Below are positions 59,782 to 64,000 of a stretch of DNA of 64,000 nt, piece after piece (the stretch's first letter is position 1; every line of letters begins with the position of its first letter). This stretch comes from Bacteroidota bacterium (GTDB lineage Bacteria > Bacteroidota > Ignavibacteria > UBA10030 > UBA6906). The DNA lies in the NCBI GenBank assembly GCA_019637975.1, contig JAHBUR010000018.1, positions 23,505 to 87,504 of the forward strand, read 5' to 3'. The translations under genes were made by a program, and so were the position numbers. The notes beneath the pieces were generated by a model that worked only from the letters and a program-made list of their open reading frames with translations, was not told the DNA's origin and ran no database searches.

Positions 59782-60276
59782 CTATCCGACGTGTTCCTCG
59801 ATGTGATTTTTATGAACAGCGAATTCGACGATCATTGGATTGGCGAGCCGCTCGAAATCTTCGAATCGCATTCTTACCGACTCCGTGTGTGTGCAGGCAT
59901 TGAACACAATCTCTTTCTGATTTGCGAGGGCTTTGTCAACGATGACAGGCATGCCGTAGAGGTTGCCGAACGGCGGCATTGCCCCGATCTCGCAATTCGG
60001 AAACAGGTGGTCGAGTTCTTCTTCAGGAACAAGATGGATGTTGTGTGTTTCCAGCGCATCCCGCAGCTTGCGTTGGTCAATGCGGTAGTCGGCGCGAAGA
60101 ACAACCAGCCAGCTTTGCATGCCTGCCTTCACGACAAGCGCTTTTGCAGTTTGATTTTCGGGAACATGTGTTGCCAACGCGACATCGTGTGCCGAGAATG
60201 CGGGCAAATGGCTGTGAACGCGGAATTCAACCCCGTTGTTTTGAAGGTAGCGGAAGAGCTCATTCGTGGCTGACAT
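59782..60276 (-). CDS. YbaK/EbsC-type aminoacyl-tRNA deacylase
   Basis: A 164-residue cytoplasmic protein of the YbaK/ProX editing-domain family. The start NELFRYLQNNGVEFRVHSHLPAFSAHDVA, the conserved lysine in TAKALVVKAG, and IGAMPPFGNLYGMPVIVD (GxxPPFG) are diagnostic. Relatives hydrolyse mischarged tRNAs such as Cys-tRNA(Pro) or Ala-tRNA(Pro); the exact substrate cannot be read here. AAAGGAG is 7 nt before the ATG. It sits alone between tRNA-Ser and a small membrane protein gene. Confidence 0.9.
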   Translation of the reverse strand: MSATNELFRYLQNNGVEFRVHSHLPAFSAHDVALATHVPENQTAKALVVKAGMQSWLVVLRADYRIDQRKLRDALETHNIHLVPEEELDHLFPNCEIGAMPPFGNLYGMPVIVDKALANQKEIVFNACTHTESVRMRFEDFERLANPMIVEFAVHKNHIEEHVG

Positions 60277-60328
60277 GAGAACTCCTTTCTATTAGTCTGA
60301 TGTAATTGTGTCAATTGTGTTGATGATG

Positions 60329-60571
60329 TTAAATGATTCCCAGTACCTTGAGTATGATGCCGAATACGCCGGCCGTAATCAGGGTGATAACAAGATAGAA
60401 TTGCCAGGAGGTTCCTTCCTGTTCCTCCGGTCTTGTCCTGATGTGTGTGATTGCGGCGTTCTTTTCATTTTCTCGTCCTTGCCGTGGTTCATTCTTTGGC
60501 TTTTCGGCAACTTCAAACTGTGCGGTGTCATACACCTTCTGCGATTCCGTTTTTGCTTTGATGTGTGCCAT
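60329..60571 (-). CDS. Small membrane protein with one C-terminal helix
   Basis: An 80-residue protein: a charged N-terminal ~52 residues (KTESQKVYDTAQFEVAEKPK...) followed by a single hydrophobic helix (WQFYLVITLITAGVFGIILKVL) at the very end, as in tail-anchored proteins. There is a good AGGAGG 8 nt before the ATG. It is upstream of and co-directional with the deacylase gene, 52 nt away. No family recognised. Confidence 0.75.
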   Translation of the reverse strand: MAHIKAKTESQKVYDTAQFEVAEKPKNEPRQGRENEKNAAITHIRTRPEEQEGTSWQFYLVITLITAGVFGIILKVLGII

Positions 60572-60729
60572 GTGTAATCCTCCTGTTCAAGAAGTACAAA
60601 TACAAAGAAACATCATCCGCTCGATGCACAAATAAGCTGCAACAGGGCGGGTGAATGTCTATTTTGACTATGAAAGAACTGTGACCGACAGCGGCGGCGT
60701 GCGAAACAACCGCCGCCTTTCAACAAATC

Positions 60730-61086
60730 CTATAACAGGGGAGGGGCTCGATCACTCAGGGAGGAAAAAAACAGAATACGAGATGGAACGGAACTCTCCG
60801 GCGTGCATGATGTAACACGATGCCGGATATGTCCTGTGCGGAATTCTTCGGATAGGTAATCCGATGAAAATACCAATTGCTTTACCAACGGAACGTGCCG
60901 TCGTTGAACAACGGAGGTATTGGAGGATGTGCCGGGAATTTCACGAGGGCTGTCGGCTCGTACCGTGAATGTCGCGGGACCGGAGGCCGAATACGTTGGC
61001 ACGATGAGATCACACGCTGCAACGTATGAGACCTGCAAATAGAGAAACGCCAGAAGTGCGTACATTATGTTGCCCGTCGTTTTCAT
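60730..61086 (-). CDS. Possible small exported protein, uncertain
   Basis: A 118-residue frame whose ATG (61086) begins MKTTGNIMYALLAFLYLQVSYVAACDL, a plausible signal peptide or lipoprotein-like start, followed by a beta-type stretch (TYSASGPATFTVRA) and a basic, Ser-rich remainder. The ribosome site is weak (GTAGG), and no homologue comes to mind. The frame extends further upstream to 61347 across the trpG start, which I regard as chance. Real or not remains open; the N-terminal 60 residues look more convincing than the rest. Confidence 0.4.
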   Translation of the reverse strand: MKTTGNIMYALLAFLYLQVSYVAACDLIVPTYSASGPATFTVRADSPREIPGTSSNTSVVQRRHVPLVKQLVFSSDYLSEEFRTGHIRHRVTSCTPESSVPSRILFFSSLSDRAPPLL

Positions 61087-61327
61087 CCTACATACACGAA
61101 AGTGTCTTTCCCTGAAAAATGCAAGAAGAATTGGTTTGTTGGACTGAGTCACGTACAAGAATGAACGTCGCCTGTTGACATCAGATTCCATCAATTCATA
61201 TATTGAAAAGCAAAATGCGTGAGCCTGTGTTACGTGAGCACCGCCTGAGAACCGTAACTCGTCACGGCGTCTCCAGAGAAACGTTGTTCTTACACTCACC
61301 CCCAATGCCCTGCCGCCTTGTGAATCC

Positions 61328-61906
61328 ATGATCCTCATAATCGACAACTATGATTCGTTCACGTTCAATCTTGTACAGCTTCTCGCTGCAATTCTCCACG
61401 ATGGCTCCCGGCAGTTGGTTGTGAGGAGAAATGATGAAACCACTCCCCGTGAAATCGAAACTCTCAATCCGGAAAGGATTCTTCTATCTCCCGGTCCCGG
61501 AAGGCCGGACAAGGCGGGCGTTTCGGTCGATGTTGTAAAGCAATTCGGGTCCCGGATCCCCATCCTCGGCGTATGTCTTGGTCACCAAGCCATTGGTTCA
61601 GCATTCGGCGCAAGAATTGTTCAAGCACCAAGGCTGATGCACGGAAGAACGTCTCAAATCTCCCATGCAAACTCCTCTGTGTTTCTGAATGTCAGGAATC
61701 CGTTTGTTGCCACACGCTATCACTCCCTTGTCATTGCGCCTGAAAGTCTGCCGGACGAACTTGAAGTAACCGCAACCACGGATGATGGCGTCATCATGGG
61801 CATTCAGCACAAACTATACCCGGTAACCGGCCTTCAGTTCCATCCCGAATCAATTTTAACGGAAGAGGGTGAACGCCTGTTACGCAACTGGTTGGAAGTG
61901 AATTAA
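61328..61906 (+). CDS. trpG: Anthranilate / aminodeoxychorismate synthase glutaminase subunit
   Basis: A 192-residue class I glutamine amidotransferase that supplies ammonia to chorismate for anthranilate (tryptophan) or 4-amino-4-deoxychorismate (folate). IIDNYDSFTFNLVQ at the start, ILLSPGPGRPDKAG (oxyanion loop), the nucleophile Cys in ILGVCLGHQAIG and the His/Glu pair in LQFHPESILTEEG form a complete active site. No synthase large subunit is adjacent, so TrpG and PabA cannot be separated. The DAHP synthase gene follows after 62 nt, a grouping of early and late steps of aromatic biosynthesis. Confidence 0.94.
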   Translation: MILIIDNYDSFTFNLVQLLAAILHDGSRQLVVRRNDETTPREIETLNPERILLSPGPGRPDKAGVSVDVVKQFGSRIPILGVCLGHQAIGSAFGARIVQAPRLMHGRTSQISHANSSVFLNVRNPFVATRYHSLVIAPESLPDELEVTATTDDGVIMGIQHKLYPVTGLQFHPESILTEEGERLLRNWLEVN

Positions 61907-61968
61907 GTCGGGAAAGCTGTATATTACGGCAATGAAAAAGTGATTCCACGCACCAGGCAGGAGAGTGC

Positions 61969-63000
61969 ATGTTTGTTGTTATGAAGCGTGATGCAACACG
62001 CGAGGATATTCAGCAGGTAAGACAAAAGATCGTATCCCTGGGCTTCATACCTCACGAGGTAACAGGTGTGCAGCGTACAGCGATCGCTATCACGGGCAAC
62101 AAAGGCAGAATTAATCCCGACTTGTTCACAGTCATGTCCGGGGTTGAGGATGCAATTCCCGTTTCCAGGCCGTACAAACTCGCAGGACGGGACACCAAAC
62201 CCGGCAATACCGAGATTGACGTAGGCGGAGAGGTGATTGGAGGAAGAGAGTTGGCGGTTATCGCAGGCCCGTGTGCAGTGGAAAGCAGAGAACAACTGTT
62301 CGCAGCGGCGGAGATTGTTCGTGAGGCGGGCGTGAGGTTTCTCCGCGGCGGCGCATTCAAGCCGCGTACATCGCCGTATGCTTTTCAGGGAATGAAGGAG
62401 GAGGGTCTTGTTCTGCTTCGCGAGGTGAAGGATCGAACCGGACTGAAAATCGTTACCGAGGCAAAAGATGTTGTAACCCTTCCTCGTGTGGCGGATGTTG
62501 CGGACGTGATTCAGATCGGCGCCCGCAATATGCAGAACTACTCGCTTCTTGAAGCCGCAGGCGACTTGCGCAAACCGGTGATGCTGAAGCGGGGGGTTTC
62601 CGCAACCATCGAAGAACTTCTCATGTCGGCCGAATACATTCTCGCCCGGGGAAACAAGAACGTTATTCTGTGTGAACGCGGCATCAGAACGTTCGAGCCG
62701 TACACCCGCAACACGCTCGATCTCAACGCCATTCCCGTTATCAAAAAAATCTCACATCTCCCCATTGTCGTCGATCCCAGCCACGGCATCGGTATGTGGG
62801 ATGGCGTTTCCGCGATGGCACTTGCCGGAGTTGCAGCCGGCGCCGACGGACTTCTGATTGAAGTACATCCCAACCCTGAATCAGCGCTTTCGGACGGCGC
62901 TCAAGCGTTGAAACCTGAACGCTTCAGAGAGTTGATGGAACGTGCCCGCATGGTTGCCGCCGCAGTTGACCGGACCATCGGCGCGGAGGTGACACAATAA
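61969..63000 (+). CDS. aroF: 3-deoxy-7-phosphoheptulonate (DAHP) synthase
   Basis: A 343-residue enzyme of the type I-beta class that joins phosphoenolpyruvate and erythrose 4-phosphate, the first step of the shikimate pathway. An N-terminal ferredoxin-like domain ([21 protein letters not shown]..., ~1-70), often the site of feedback control, precedes the barrel with [67 protein letters not shown] and [17 protein letters not shown] lies 6 nt before the ATG. It lies downstream of trpG; a bidirectional terminator follows. Confidence 0.96.
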   Translation: MFVVMKRDATREDIQQVRQKIVSLGFIPHEVTGVQRTAIAITGNKGRINPDLFTVMSGVEDAIPVSRPYKLAGRDTKPGNTEIDVGGEVIGGRELAVIAGPCAVESREQLFAAAEIVREAGVRFLRGGAFKPRTSPYAFQGMKEEGLVLLREVKDRTGLKIVTEAKDVVTLPRVADVADVIQIGARNMQNYSLLEAAGDLRKPVMLKRGVSATIEELLMSAEYILARGNKNVILCERGIRTFEPYTRNTLDLNAIPVIKKISHLPIVVDPSHGIGMWDGVSAMALAGVAAGADGLLIEVHPNPESALSDGAQALKPERFRELMERARMVAAAVDRTIGAEVTQ

Positions 63001-63001
63001 A

Positions 63002-63038
63002 AAACACCCGACTCCAACAAGCAGTCGGGTGTTTCATT
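63002..63038. terminator. Bidirectional terminator
   Basis: AAACACCCGACT/AGTCGGGTGTTT stem with a 9-nt loop between two converging genes. On + it is followed by CATTTC; on the minus strand the stem runs into TTTTTTATT, so it is strongest for the lipoprotein gene. Confidence 0.85.
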
Positions 63039-63091
63039 TCCCGCGCTCCGGCTCCCACCTCTACCGGAGGCCGTTACTTCGTTTCATGATT

Positions 63092-63496
63092 CTACACGAC
63101 TGTCCAGTTCACCGTGACTGTAAACGGCTTGCCGTTTGACTTCAGTGTTCCGTGGAAGACAATAACCCACTGCTGTCCTCCTTCGATCCCAACGTACTCA
63201 TTGATTTCGAAAGTCACTCCCTTTGGAAACAGGTGTGTGGGGTCGCCATTGGTAACCGTATCCGTGAAGTTTTGGGCCGGGAAATGCAAATCGACCTTGG
63301 CCAACAATACATCCTCGCTTGGCGTTGCGACGATGATCATGCCCTGCGTGCCGGAATGAAGTCCCATTGAAAACGTGACGTTCGCCGGAGTTTCGTTTCC
63401 TGGATTGGTGGAAAGCGGGTTGTCCGAGTTCTTCTTGCTGCATCCGGCAAGCACAAGGGCAATGCCGAACAACACCAACAACATCGTTTGTTTCAT
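63092..63496 (-). CDS. Small lipoprotein, unknown function
   Basis: A 134-residue exported lipoprotein: signal peptide MKQTMLLVLFGIALVLAGCSKK with the lipobox LAGC (lipidated Cys19), a short Asn/Ser/Pro linker and one beta-sandwich-like domain (ATPSEDVLLAKVDLHFP, GQQWVIVFHGTLKSNGKPFTVTVNWTVV). It would be moved by the LolCDE-type exporter if destined for the outer membrane. No family recognised. It converges with aroF across the terminator. Confidence 0.85.
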   Translation of the reverse strand: MKQTMLLVLFGIALVLAGCSKKNSDNPLSTNPGNETPANVTFSMGLHSGTQGMIIVATPSEDVLLAKVDLHFPAQNFTDTVTNGDPTHLFPKGVTFEINEYVGIEGGQQWVIVFHGTLKSNGKPFTVTVNWTVV

Positions 63497-63593
63497 AGTA
63501 GTACTCCTGAGGGTTGTGATGATTGGGTTCGTTGATTTGTGGACTTCTACGGGAGGGTTGAGGTGGAGTTACTGCGGTCGCGCTACATGATGA

Positions 63594-64000
<407 letters not shown>

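Noticed and set aside
61087..61347. N-terminal extension of the 60730-61086 ORF up to 61347
   Set aside because: It runs across the trpG start codon and upstream region. The plausible signal peptide begins only at 61086.

Overview
The window looks like a chromosomal segment from a Bacteroidota/Chlorobiota-side bacterium, most probably the Ignavibacteria-Kapabacteria neighbourhood (inference). The reasons are: seven large secreted proteins end in the 'QNYPNPFNPST...' type IX secretion (T9SS) sorting tail or a variant of it; two C25/PorU-like cysteine peptidases are present; promoters repeatedly show a TATATT(T)-G box resembling the Bacteroidota TAnnTTTG element; and prfB carries the usual programmed frameshift. 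Base composition is balanced, near 50% GC. tRNA genes do not encode CCA.

Layout. 1-9 kb is housekeeping on the + strand: the end of aspS, a split AtuA-type pair with a tiny basic protein between the halves, prfB, a LolCDE-type lipoprotein exporter (two permeases and an ATPase), a candidate small structured RNA with its own promoter and terminator, a small membrane protein, tRNA-Lys and tRNA-Leu, a small exported protein, maf and a B12-binding mutase subunit. 9.1-13.5 kb is a minus-strand operon nfeD - slipin - family B DNA polymerase. 13.6-14.2 kb holds tRNA-Ser(GGA), a GIY-YIG nuclease gene, and behind them a damaged second copy of the same pair whose tRNA T-loop is split by a 30-nt palindromic insert.

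14.3-34.2 kb is one long + strand block: flippase, three GT4 glycosyltransferases, a polytopic membrane protein, a methyltransferase, a GT9 and a GT26 (WecG/TagA) glycosyltransferase. It runs by a 4-nt overlap into two tandem ~1800-residue C25 peptidases of the PorU (T9SS sortase) kind. Because T9SS sortases in known systems join cargo to a surface glycan, this linkage suggests that the glycan and the enzyme that attaches proteins to it are made together (inference).

34.4-58.1 kb, on the minus strand, is an array of seven T9SS cargo genes: a TIGR03790 protein, two paralogous beta-solenoid proteins, a protein with a duplicated ~210-residue module, a smaller solenoid-like protein, an 1831-residue double beta-helix protein and a secreted EEP-type nuclease. 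Three of them share nearly identical 3' ends and 3' UTRs. The spacers between them are mosaics of palindromic and dispersed repeats, terminators and paired promoter/operator motifs. A small unknown gene, an orphan IS481-like HTH gene and tRNA-Ser(CGA) close this accessory region.

59.7-64 kb returns to housekeeping: a YbaK-type tRNA deacylase, a small membrane protein, trpG/pabA, a DAHP synthase, a small lipoprotein and the start of gltX. The roughly 45-kb surface region therefore lies between two same-orientation tRNA-Ser genes.
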